DNA of 15,287 nt from an uncultured Porphyromonadaceae bacterium (GTDB taxonomy: Bacteria; Bacteroidota; Bacteroidia; Bacteroidales; Muribaculaceae): the NCBI GenBank assembly GCA_900549445.1, contig UROS01000041.1:1-15287 (forward strand). The letters run 5' to 3'. Position numbers and translations under genes: made by a program. Below, piece by piece: positions 1 through 7,254 of the stretch; position 1 is the stretch's first letter; each line of letters begins with the position of its first letter. The notes under the pieces were generated by a model. That model made no database searches and was not told where the DNA came from. It saw nothing but the letters and a program-made list of their open reading frames with translations.

Positions 1-34
1 TTCGTCGGCAGCGTCAGATGTGTATAAGAGACAG
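1..34 (+). other. Nextera transposase adapter remnant (non-genomic)
   Basis: Bases 2-34 match the Illumina Nextera read-1 adapter, including the 19-base mosaic end AGATGTGTATAAGAGACAG at 16-34. The base at position 1 is probably index or assembly spill-over. The SusC reading frame is coherent up to base 35 and loses meaning inside the adapter. The true contig therefore starts at about 35, and this stretch should be trimmed and not annotated. Confidence 0.97.
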
Positions 35-734
35 CGTTTGCACCGCGCACACCGTAGACTGCCGTTGCGGAAGCGTCCTTCAGCACGGAGATGGTCTCGA
101 TGTCGTCGGGGGCGATCTGCGAGAAGCTGCGCTCGATGCCGTCGACGAGGATGAGGGGCTGCGAGTCGCCCGCGAAGGTTGCACGGCCGCGGATGAAGAT
201 AGAGGCGTCGTCGGCACCGGGGGCGCCGGAGGTCTGCGAGGTGATCACGCCCGGAATCTTACCGGTGATGGCCTGCGAGAGGTTGGCGGCCGGAGTCTCG
301 AGAAGGTCGGAAGAGTTGATCTGCGAGATAGCGCCCACAACCGATTCCTTTTTCTGCTGACCGTAGCCCACTACCACCACTTCCTCGAGTATCTCGGAAG
401 ATTCGGAGAGAACCACGTTGATGATCTTGCGGCCGTTGACGTTTTCAGTCACGGTCTCGTAGCCTACGTATGAATATGTGAGGACTGCCTTGGAGGCGTC
501 TTTTACAGTGAGCACGTAGTTACCGTCGAAGTCGGTGATTGTACCGGTCTGGGAACCCTGCTCAATGACGTTGGCACCGATCAGAGGCTCGCCGGATTTG
601 TCGGTGACGGTACCCGTTACCTGGAGCGACTGGGCTTGGATACCCAGCGCGAAGGCAAGGAACATCATGGCCGACAGCAGCTGGCGGAGGTGCGACGTCC
701 ACGCGCCGGGCTTTGTACTGCGTTTATTGTTCAT
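35..734 (-). CDS. SusC-like TonB-dependent outer-membrane transporter, N-terminal part
   Basis: This is an outer-membrane oligosaccharide importer of the SusC/RagA type, driven by TonB-ExbBD. About 233 residues are present of a family that usually has about 1000; the rest is lost at the contig end. Reading from ATG at 734-732: a positively charged N-region and hydrophobic signal segment (to about residue 35, ending GIQAQ); a carboxypeptidase-regulatory-like beta domain (about 37-112, with GTVTDKSGEPLIGANV); a TonB-box-like stretch EEVVVVGYG (117-125); and the start of the plug (NLSQAITGKIPGV, FIRGRATF, LILVDGIE, ISVLKDASATAVYGVRGAN). It lies 31 bp after the lipoprotein gene in the same direction, so the two are probably cotranscribed. 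The partner SusD gene, if present, would lie beyond the cut end. Substrate is inferred from the neighbouring arabinan enzymes. Confidence 0.95.
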
Positions 735-750
735 GATTGGTATTGTAATG

Positions 751-760
751 ATTTAGGTTA
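751..760 (-). promoter_or_regulatory. TAACCTAAAT leader element before the SusC gene
   Basis: On the minus strand the ten bases TAACCTAAAT end 16 nt before the SusC ATG. The identical ten bases occur at the identical distance before the lipoprotein ATG (2621-2630). The gap between the two genes is only 31 bp, so this is more likely a translation-initiation element than a promoter. Neither gene has a Shine-Dalgarno sequence. The function is inferred. Confidence 0.4.
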
Positions 761-765
761 TACGA

Positions 766-2604
766 TTAATTCTCAGGGGACATGCTGATAAGGGGGAAGT
801 AACCCACCTTGTGGATTTCAAGCCAGGCAAGCTCCATAGTGAAGAAGATTCCGAGGTCGGGGTCGGGGATGATGCCGTTGTAGCGGTACTCGGGCATCTT
901 GCGTCCGTCGGCAGTAGTCTGACGCGCTACCATAGTGAGATTTTCACCTAAACGGCTGAAGTAAACGCAGCATTTGGCATCTTTCATGTCGGCTACATAG
1001 GTAGTCCAGTCAAAGTTGGCTACAATTCCTGCTGCATCGTAGGAAGTGCCTCCCCATCCGTAAGCGTCGGAACGCAGAACAAAGTATTCGGAATATCCGT
1101 CCTCGCCGATCCACTTGCCGTTGGTACACACGAGGAGCCAGTTGTTCCAGTTGGCACCGGTGCCGGTGGTGTGGTTGGTGAAGATGACACCGAAGTTGTC
1201 AAAGTCGCCGTCCATCTTGTTGAGCGGGGTCCATGCGCTCCACCACCCTGTAGAGCAGTCCTGATTACCCACGGCAAGACCGTCGGGGTAAGCGGTGCCG
1301 ATAAAGCATCCTTCCGGATTGAGGATCAGGTGGGCACGCTCGCAAAGAAGCCATGTGGTGATTGAGGTGGTGGTGATACCGGGAATAGTTACCTTATAGG
1401 TATATACTGTTCCGGTTGTGGTGGTGACAATCGCGGTGGAGGTAACTGTTTCGCCAAAACGCTCGATAGTCAGGTCAACATGGGCACCCTGCATATCCTG
1501 CTTGAATGTGTCGAAGTTGAAATCACAGTTAAGGGTTGCCTGTTCCCAGTTGGCACCCCAACCAAAGTTGTCGGCGCGGATTACGGCATATTCGAGATAA
1601 CCTTCACATCCTCGCTCGCCGGTAGCGATTACCGCAAGCCAGTTGGTCCAGTTTTCAAGTCCGTCGGTGTAATTGTAGAACTCGTAGTGAATCTCACCGT
1701 CGCCTGTCAGAGAGAGGTATGGTGAAAATTCGGTCCAGAATGGGGTAGTGTTGTCTTCGAGGCCAACGAGAATCCATTTGGACAAATCGGGGCCTTCGTC
1801 GTCGCCGGCTGCATCGCCGGGAAGGCGCGGACGGGCGATTTCTTTTTCAGTGAGGAGGTTGCGGTATACCTTGAGGTCGTCGATGGCCCATGCCTCGGTG
1901 GCGTCGGGCGAGCCGACGGTGAGGTTGGGCACGGAGTTCATGAATGCCACGAGCTTGGAGCAGTCGAAGTTGTCGACGTTTTTGCTCACTTTCTTCTCGC
2001 CGTTCACATAGAGGTCGTAGCCGTCGTTGCGCACGGAGAGAGCCACATAGTTCCACTGGTTGTGGGGCATGAAGCCGGTTGCATATGCGGCGGGATCGTT
2101 CTCGCTCCACTCGCCGTCGGCACCGGAGTAGTCAATCCAGCCGTTGGCGCTGAAATTGAGGTGAGCTGATTCGTTTTCGTTGGTGAATGAGAAAAGCGGT
2201 GAAACGAGATCCTGCGGAGCCACTGTCTCTGTGCCGTCCTCAGCCACCTCCGTTGCGGGGGTCTGTTTCATCCAGAACGTAAGAGAGGCGCCCTGCTGGC
2301 AGGTAACCTGATTCAGAGGATTGTGAAGCACTACCCAACTCCCTTCGGGAAGCGTAAGCACGTTGCCCTTCCTCTCATCTTGAGCGAGAGCGGGAACAGC
2401 CTCTTCGGTCGCACCGTGGAGCTTATAGACCATGGGGTCGAGGCTCTCGTCCTCAAACTCGAAGGTAGCCACATTTTCCAGCTTGGGACTGACGGAAACC
2501 CCTGCCGGAGGATCCATCTGACCCCAGTCTGTCGTACAGCCCGAGGCGCCAAGCAGGACAGCCGTCGACATCAGAGCGGCGGGCATCCATTTTGTTTTCT
2601 TCAT
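766..2604 (-). CDS. Surface lipoprotein with LamG-like domain and two copies of an unassigned domain (probable glycan-binding protein)
   Basis: The 612-residue protein begins MKKTKWMPAALMSTAVLLGASGC, a lipoprotein signal with Cys23 as the likely lipidation site. Residues about 45-255 resemble a LamG/concanavalin-like jelly roll: FWMKQ, QWNYVALSVRNDGYDLYVNGEKK, LTVGSPD, IDDLKVYRNLLTEKEI. Residues about 285-430 and 452-600 are two diverged copies of one domain. The matching parts are NWTNWLAV / NWNNWLLV, GYLEYAVIRADNFGWG / GYSEYFVLRSDAYGWG, and ERFGETVT / SRLGENLT. The many Trp and Tyr residues suit sugar stacking. I see no glycosidase catalytic motif. It sits directly upstream of the SusC gene and downstream of the likely HTCS operator, so a surface glycan-binding role in arabinan capture is inferred. 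An enzyme using a LamG fold cannot be excluded. I do not recognise the repeated domain. Confidence 0.8.
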   Translation of the reverse strand: MKKTKWMPAALMSTAVLLGASGCTTDWGQMDPPAGVSVSPKLENVATFEFEDESLDPMVYKLHGATEEAVPALAQDERKGNVLTLPEGSWVVLHNPLNQVTCQQGASLTFWMKQTPATEVAEDGTETVAPQDLVSPLFSFTNENESAHLNFSANGWIDYSGADGEWSENDPAAYATGFMPHNQWNYVALSVRNDGYDLYVNGEKKVSKNVDNFDCSKLVAFMNSVPNLTVGSPDATEAWAIDDLKVYRNLLTEKEIARPRLPGDAAGDDEGPDLSKWILVGLEDNTTPFWTEFSPYLSLTGDGEIHYEFYNYTDGLENWTNWLAVIATGERGCEGYLEYAVIRADNFGWGANWEQATLNCDFNFDTFKQDMQGAHVDLTIERFGETVTSTAIVTTTTGTVYTYKVTIPGITTTSITTWLLCERAHLILNPEGCFIGTAYPDGLAVGNQDCSTGWWSAWTPLNKMDGDFDNFGVIFTNHTTGTGANWNNWLLVCTNGKWIGEDGYSEYFVLRSDAYGWGGTSYDAAGIVANFDWTTYVADMKDAKCCVYFSRLGENLTMVARQTTADGRKMPEYRYNGIIPDPDLGIFFTMELAWLEIHKVGYFPLISMSPEN

Positions 2605-2620
2605 ACTGTTTATGATATTA

Positions 2621-2630
2621 ATTTAGGTTA
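2621..2630 (-). promoter_or_regulatory. TAACCTAAAT leader element before the lipoprotein gene
   Basis: This is an exact copy of the ten-base element before the SusC gene, again ending 16 nt before the start codon (ATG at 2604-2602). The sequence between element and ATG is A/T-rich and differs between the copies, so conservation is restricted to the ten bases. That supports the chosen starts of both genes. Confidence 0.4.
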
Positions 2631-2665
2631 AAAAATTGAGTTTCCTGATGACAAGTACTGTTTTT

Positions 2666-2688
2666 TCGACGGTTCGTCGAGTTTTTTT
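2666..2688 (-). other. Hairpin flanked by A-runs in the leader of the lipoprotein-SusC unit
   Basis: A perfect 6-bp inverted repeat, TCGACG/CGTCGA with a 3-nt loop, lies at 2666-2680. On the minus strand an A7 run precedes it (complement of T2682-2688) and an A6 run follows it. If transcription starts near 2721, it falls in the middle of a leader of about 117 nt. On the plus strand the same bases look like a small terminator (stem then T7), but no plus-strand gene ends here. The role is unknown. Confidence 0.35.
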
Positions 2689-2726
2689 GACGTAATGACT
2701 GGTATTAGCACTCATACAATAACTTT

Positions 2727-2735
2727 GCAAAGTAC
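2727..2735 (-). promoter_or_regulatory. Probable promoter -7 region of the lipoprotein-SusC unit
   Basis: On the minus strand GTACTTTG (2735-2728) partly matches the Bacteroidota -7 element TAnnTTTG. It starts 19 nt after the proximal operator repeat, the same distance as GTAATTTT from its operator before the GH43 gene. The -33 region is taken up by the repeat and has no TTG, as expected for an activator-dependent promoter. The start site would be near 2721. This is inferred from spacing and resemblance only. Confidence 0.5.
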
Positions 2736-2754
2736 GCTATAATGATATATGCAG

Positions 2755-2791
2755 GGGTGGATTTTTGGATTTTTAGGGTGGATTTTTGGAT
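2755..2791 (-). promoter_or_regulatory. Direct-repeat operator, probable HTCS binding site (lipoprotein-SusC unit)
   Basis: On the minus strand the 16-base unit ATCCAAAAATCCACCC occurs twice without mismatch (2791-2776 and 2770-2755). The spacer is five bases, so the period is 21 bp, two helical turns. The proximal copy ends 20 nt before TACTTTG, placing the repeat at about -35 to -70. That is the normal position for an AraC-type activator making polymerase contact. The repeat begins 13 bp after the HTCS stop codon. A diverged copy with the same period and promoter distance lies before the GH43 gene (7199-7235). Confidence 0.7.
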
Positions 2792-2804
2792 ATATCGCTG
2801 CTTT

Positions 2805-5800
2805 TCAGGCGTCATTTAACATTGACGAAGGCGTCACACTGAAATGCTTGGTGAAGCAGCGCGTAAAGTACTTCGAGTCGTTGAAGCCCACCTCGTAGGC
2901 TATTTCCGAGATGTTCATAGAGCGGGTTGTGCGGTTTCTCAGCAGCAGATCGCGGGCCGTGTTGAGGCGGAAGGTGCGCAGCAGCTGACCCGCCGACTGA
3001 CCTGTAAGATTCTGGAGCTTCTTGTTGAGCAGCGAGCGGCTTACTCCGAGCAGTTCGGCAAAGTCTCCTATCTCGAAGTATGAATTCCGGTAGTTTTCAC
3101 GGACCACTTTCATTACCTGATCCATGAATTTCTTGTCGCGGGAATCCTCGTCGATATTCAGTTGCTCCACCTGCATTTTGCCCTGCGCGAAGCTTTCCTG
3201 CTGGCGCCGGCGGTTGGCTATGATGTTCTCGATGCGGGCCAGAAGCAGCTCTTCGTCGAATGGCTTGAGGATATATTCGTCAACTCCGGTGCGGTAGCCT
3301 TCAAGGCGCGATTCGCGCGAGGTTTTGGCTGTCAGCATCAGAAACGGAATATGGCTTATGTCGAAGCGTTCTTTCACCCTTCGCGAAAGTTCCATGCCGT
3401 CCATGACCGGCATCATCAGGTCGGAGATTATAAAGTCGATCTCACGGTTGGCGAGCACTTTCAGAGCCTCCTCTCCGTTTCGCGCCTCTGCCACGTTGTA
3501 GCGGCCCGAAAGGATGCTTCGGATAAAGGAGCGCATGTCGTCGTTGTCCTCCACCACGAGAATGGTGAGCCGTTCAGCGGCGGCTGAACTTGTTTCAGCC
3601 GCCTTGAACGCCGACCGTTGGTCGGCGTTCAAGGCGGGGATGTCCTCGCCGGGCGCCGCTTCGGGCGTCTCTCCTTCGGGAAGCGGCAGAATCACGCGGA
3701 ACACGCAGCCGCAGTCGCGGTTGTTCTTCACCGAGATATTTCCGCCGTGTATTTCAACGAGATTACGGCAGAGATAGAGTCCGATGCCGCTTCCGGCCGT
3801 ACCGGCTACGGGGTAGCGCAACGGCGACGTGCCCTGATAGAAGCGGTCGAAGATATGATCTATGTCCTCAGGGTTTATGCCTGCGCCGTTGTCGCTTACG
3901 CTCAGGTAGATGGAGTTCCTTTCCGAGGCGCATCCTGCCGGCAGGACGGTGGCATAGAGTGTGATGCGGCCGTTGTCGGGGGTAAATTTCAGTGCGTTGC
4001 CGAGCAGATTTATCAGAACCTTCTGCAGCGCCTCGCCGTCGAAACTCATAACAGGGCGCGGGAGGCGCGCTATAAGCTGCAGCTGGATGCCGCGGTCGTC
4101 GGCTATGGGCCGGAACGAACCCACGATCTCTTCGAGAATCTGCAGGAGGTTGCCGCGGCTGAGCATGATTTCCATTTTGCCCGATTCCACTTTGCGGAAG
4201 TCCATGAGCTGGTTCACCAGCGAAAGAAGATACCTGGAATTTCGCTCCACGAAATGGAGCTGCTCTATTACCTGGGGATTGTAGCTGAGTTTGAGCGCGC
4301 GGGCTATCGGGCCGAGTATCAGGGTGATGGGCGTACGGAACTCGTGGGTTATATTGGTAAAGAACGATATGCGGTCCATCGTGAGCTGCTGCACCTGGCG
4401 CTTCTGCTCCAGAATTTCGGCCGTGCGCTCCTCCACCGTTTCCTGCAGCAGACGCTGCTGGCGCATGATGCTCGACATGCGAAGCCTGTAAATCCACACT
4501 ATGCCGAGGGCAAGGATTATTACGGTGAGCATTATGAACCACCACCTTTTATATATATGCGGAACAACTGTCACCGGAAGAACCGTTGCCTTGGAATAGT
4601 CGAAGGTCTGGCCGTTGCGCCGGTATACTACCTGCAGCTCGTAATTGCCCGACGAGAGATTGGTGAAGCGTACGGAGTGGATGCCCTCCGGCAGTTCGGT
4701 CCAGTCGTCGAAAAATCCTTTTAGCCGGTAGGAATACTGTCCCTGGGAGGAGGAACCGAAATCAAGCGACGAAAACACGAATTCAACCGAACGGCAGCTC
4801 TCGCCTATGGTGAGCCGTCCGTTGTGGAGTTCGGTATCGGCCTCGTTGTTTTCCACGAGAATATGGCTCAGCCCAACCGGGAAAAGTGCCTGGTTTACAG
4901 AGTCGCTGTTCGTCCCGTAGACCGTCAGTAGACCGTCGCCGCAGCCGAAGAGAAGATCGCCTGTCGGGCTGCAGGCTGCGGAATTCCAGTAGAAGAAGTC
5001 GCATTCCAGGCCGTCGGAGTCGTCAAACGATTCCACCGACAGATGTCCGTCTGTCAGTGTGCGGATTTTGGCCAGGCCTTTGTAGGTCGACACCCAGATA
5101 TTGCCGCTGCGGCTCTCGGTTATGCCCATTATTATGTCGCTCGGAAGACCGGAACTCATGGAAAGACCCTCGAAAGTTTCCTTGCCGTCGTCGGCTTTGC
5201 GGAGGAAAAGTCCGTTGCCATTGGTGCCGATCCAGAGACGGTCGTGGCTGTCTATGAAGAGATATGTCACGCGCTCGTTTGCAACCGAGCCGGGATAATC
5301 GAGATGTCCGCGGATTATTCTGACGGCATCTTTGCCCGGATTCGCACCGTAGCGTTTGAGGTCGATGTCTATCAGACCCTCCGAGGAACCCAGCCACAGG
5401 TGGTTGTTGCGGTCTATGGCTGCGCCTATGGTTCCGACTACAGTCTCGTTTGAACCGGCGAAAGCTTCGGTGGTTTCGTCGGTCTGAGGATTATAGATGA
5501 AAAGCCCGCGGGCAGTGCCTATCCACATAAGTTTGTTCAAGTGATCCCATTTAAGGGCTCCGACGTAGCCTATCCCGAGAGAGCTGTTGCTTGTGGTGCG
5601 GATTTCCCGGAGGCGGCTCACTGAGGGTTTCACGGCGAGCACGTCCACTCCCCCGCCCCAGGTCCCCGCCCAGAGGTTGCCGGAACCGTCGGTGGCGAGA
5701 GCCGACACGGAATTGTGCCCCAGCACCCCCGTCTGTACCGAATAATGGTTTACATTCTCCGGATTGCCTCCGTTCAGACAGTGCAGGCCGCCTTCGCTGG

Positions 5801-7001
5801 CTCCGACCCAGACATTGTTGTCGCCGTCCACAAGTATCGCGTTGACAGGAGTGTTGAAACTCAGGCCGGGAGCATCTAAATTATTGGCATGCAGAGTGGT
5901 GAAGATGCGTTTGTCGATTATGCTGCTCAGTCCGCCACCCTCAGTGCCGATCCATACGCGGTCGTGGTCGGAAAACACTTTGTTGACGAAAATATTTTTC
6001 AGACCCTCCGCACGGCCTATGCGGTCAAAGTTGTCGTTCAGAGGATTATAGACGCTGATTCCCTGCAGCGTGCCGGCAATAATGCGTTTGTCGGGTGTCA
6101 CGGCTACCGAGTTCACGTAGTTTTGCGAAAGCGAATGCGGATCCGACGGGTCATTGACATACGTCTGAAGCCTATTGTCGGTGGTGTCGAAACGCCAGAG
6201 TCCGAATTCAGTGGCTATCCACACGTCGTTGCCGTTTCGCACCATATTGCCTACCATTACGTCGGTAGGAAGAGAAAGACTGCCGTCTACAGGCGTTGCC
6301 TCGATTTTTCCCGTAGTGAAATCAGGAACGAGGCGGCAGATATTGCCGCTCACATTGCACCACGGAGAACCGTTGCCGTCGATGTCGCACACGGAGGCTA
6401 TACCGCGGGGAAAATGGCGCAGTCCGAGGGTAGCCGCCTCTTTTATACCGCCTTTTTCATCAAATCCGAAACAATAGATTTGCTGTCCGGCGGTGGTCCA
6501 TATTCTGCCGAGACTGTCAGACGAAACCGTAAGCGACGGGTGGCGCAGAAGTTCGGCGAAACTACCTTTCTCATCGTCGGCAACCTCAGCCGGACGCAGG
6601 GTGTGGATGCTTATTACGCTGATGCCGCCTTCTGTCGACACCCAGAGCCGTCCGAAACGGTCTTCGGCTATCTCATCGGCAAAAGTGCCGCGGAGATGAT
6701 ACATGGGGGAGTTGGTCGTGAAATTCACGAACTCATAGCCGTCATATCTCGCCAGACCGCCGCCTCCGTAACCGATCCACAGGAATCCGCGGCTGTCGCG
6801 GAAAATATCGTCGACGAAATTATGGTTCAGCCCGTCGGCCATAGTAAGCGTCTCTATTATATGGCTGTCCGAATAATTGCCGCCGTCGCCCCCCGATGGC
6901 GCGGCAAAAACGCCGCCTCCGAATACGGAGACAACCGAAAGCAGTATGAACAGAAGTTTACGGAGCAATTCACCGCTATGTTTTCCGGCGGATATTTTCA
7001 C
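2805..7001 (-). CDS. Hybrid two-component system sensor/regulator (HTCS) for the PUL
   Basis: This 1398-residue inner-membrane protein senses a glycan product in the periplasm and activates PUL transcription. Domains in order: signal sequence or first membrane segment (about 12-34); some 13-14 propeller repeats of the Reg_prop type (about 45-710; e.g. FLWIGYGGGGL, VWIGTEGGGL, RLWIGTNGNGL); a Y_Y_Y domain (about 735-812); a transmembrane helix (about 821-838); histidine kinase with ITHEFRTP (His886), N-box around Asn1002, SDNGAGI and GSGIGLYL; a receiver (acidic Glu1151/Asp1152, phosphoacceptor Asp1194 in SDLMMP, Thr1224, Lys1246 in LKPF); and an AraC-type HTH (about 1290-1398). Every key residue is present. 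The start is GTG: an in-frame TAA lies seven codons upstream, and the next ATG falls after the signal segment. A palindrome lies in the kinase-receiver linker. The gene is divergent from the GH43-GH51 operon. The ligand is probably an arabino-oligosaccharide, inferred from context. Confidence 0.97.
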   Translation of the reverse strand: MKISAGKHSGELLRKLLFILLSVVSVFGGGVFAAPSGGDGGNYSDSHIIETLTMADGLNHNFVDDIFRDSRGFLWIGYGGGGLARYDGYEFVNFTTNSPMYHLRGTFADEIAEDRFGRLWVSTEGGISVISIHTLRPAEVADDEKGSFAELLRHPSLTVSSDSLGRIWTTAGQQIYCFGFDEKGGIKEAATLGLRHFPRGIASVCDIDGNGSPWCNVSGNICRLVPDFTTGKIEATPVDGSLSLPTDVMVGNMVRNGNDVWIATEFGLWRFDTTDNRLQTYVNDPSDPHSLSQNYVNSVAVTPDKRIIAGTLQGISVYNPLNDNFDRIGRAEGLKNIFVNKVFSDHDRVWIGTEGGGLSSIIDKRIFTTLHANNLDAPGLSFNTPVNAILVDGDNNVWVGASEGGLHCLNGGNPENVNHYSVQTGVLGHNSVSALATDGSGNLWAGTWGGGVDVLAVKPSVSRLREIRTTSNSSLGIGYVGALKWDHLNKLMWIGTARGLFIYNPQTDETTEAFAGSNETVVGTIGAAIDRNNHLWLGSSEGLIDIDLKRYGANPGKDAVRIIRGHLDYPGSVANERVTYLFIDSHDRLWIGTNGNGLFLRKADDGKETFEGLSMSSGLPSDIIMGITESRSGNIWVSTYKGLAKIRTLTDGHLSVESFDDSDGLECDFFYWNSAACSPTGDLLFGCGDGLLTVYGTNSDSVNQALFPVGLSHILVENNEADTELHNGRLTIGESCRSVEFVFSSLDFGSSSQGQYSYRLKGFFDDWTELPEGIHSVRFTNLSSGNYELQVVYRRNGQTFDYSKATVLPVTVVPHIYKRWWFIMLTVIILALGIVWIYRLRMSSIMRQQRLLQETVEERTAEILEQKRQVQQLTMDRISFFTNITHEFRTPITLILGPIARALKLSYNPQVIEQLHFVERNSRYLLSLVNQLMDFRKVESGKMEIMLSRGNLLQILEEIVGSFRPIADDRGIQLQLIARLPRPVMSFDGEALQKVLINLLGNALKFTPDNGRITLYATVLPAGCASERNSIYLSVSDNGAGINPEDIDHIFDRFYQGTSPLRYPVAGTAGSGIGLYLCRNLVEIHGGNISVKNNRDCGCVFRVILPLPEGETPEAAPGEDIPALNADQRSAFKAAETSSAAAERLTILVVEDNDDMRSFIRSILSGRYNVAEARNGEEALKVLANREIDFIISDLMMPVMDGMELSRRVKERFDISHIPFLMLTAKTSRESRLEGYRTGVDEYILKPFDEELLLARIENIIANRRRQQESFAQGKMQVEQLNIDEDSRDKKFMDQVMKVVRENYRNSYFEIGDFAELLGVSRSLLNKKLQNLTGQSAGQLLRTFRLNTARDLLLRNRTTRSMNISEIAYEVGFNDSKYFTRCFTKHFSVTPSSMLNDA
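3579..3637 (-). repeat. Two adjoining perfect palindromes inside the HTCS linker
   Basis: One inverted repeat has 18-bp arms with no mismatch (3599-3616, CCGCCTTGAACGCCGACC, against 3620-3637) and a 3-nt loop. A second has 10-bp arms, GGCGGCTGAA (3579-3588) against 3594-3603, and a 5-nt loop. The two overlap by five bases at 3599-3603. Together they encode about residues 1122-1141, the Ala-rich linker between kinase and receiver, in frame. It resembles a small palindromic element that has entered a tolerant linker, but an origin by insertion is inferred. Confidence 0.7.
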
Positions 7002-7088
7002 GATAATTATTGTTGACGGTTATAAGAGGTTGTTCAGGCAGGTATTTCCAATGGTTTATATTCCCGTGTCGCATGGTTTGCAACCGCG

Positions 7089-7096
7089 CAAAGTTA
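7089..7096 (-). promoter_or_regulatory. HTCS gene promoter, -7 element
   Basis: On the minus strand TAACTTTG matches the Bacteroidota -7 consensus TAnnTTTG exactly, about 88 nt before the GTG start. No clear TTTG is seen at the usual -33 distance. The operator repeat lies about 100 bp further upstream and does not overlap it, so expression independent of the operator is plausible. Confidence 0.6.
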
Positions 7097-7168
7097 CGTA
7101 ATTTTCAATGATTCATATAAACAATAAATGTTAAATCAAGTTTTTAAGTATGTTTAAAATAAAATTGC

Positions 7169-7176
7169 TATCTTTG
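7169..7176 (+). promoter_or_regulatory. Possible second promoter -7 element upstream of the GH43 operon
   Basis: TATCTTTG is an exact TAnnTTTG match on the plus strand in A/T-rich DNA, 154 bp before the GH43 ATG. It lies upstream of the operator, so a transcript from here would cross the HTCS site. It could give basal expression, or be a chance match, since no -33 TTG is visible at the normal distance. Confidence 0.4.
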
Positions 7177-7198
7177 TAAAACCGAAAAATAGTTAACG

Positions 7199-7235
7199 CT
7201 CAATTAATCCACCCGAATTACCATTCTGTCCACCC
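7199..7235 (+). promoter_or_regulatory. Direct-repeat operator, probable HTCS binding site (GH43-GH51 operon)
   Basis: ATCCACCC (7207-7214) and GTCCACCC (7228-7235) are direct repeats with a 21-bp period, as in the operator before the lipoprotein gene. The eight bases before the first copy (CTCAATTA) agree in part with ATCCAAAA of the other operator. The proximal copy ends 20 nt before TAATTTT, exactly as at the other promoter. Two sites with the same unit, orientation, period and promoter distance in one PUL point to one shared activator, most simply the adjacent HTCS. Confidence 0.65.
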
Positions 7236-7254
7236 CGCAGAAGAGCCATAATCA

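Noticed and set aside
18..473. Plus-strand open frame starting inside the adapter
   Set aside because: It starts in artificial sequence and lies opposite the SusC coding sequence.
2666..2688. Plus-strand rho-independent terminator
   Set aside because: The stem plus T-run looks right, but no plus-strand gene ends upstream; it fits better as a leader hairpin on the minus strand.
2755..2791. CRISPR or tandem-repeat array
   Set aside because: There are only two short units with a five-base spacer at a promoter, which fits an operator.
2605..2804. Terminator after the HTCS gene
   Set aside because: No hairpin with a T-run on the minus strand was seen between the HTCS stop and the operator, so readthrough into the lipoprotein gene is possible.
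5889..7016. 375-codon plus-strand open frame opposite the HTCS gene (and a 368-codon one at 3618-4724)
   Set aside because: Both are shadows of the HTCS coding strand with no domain signal and no promoter or ribosome binding site.
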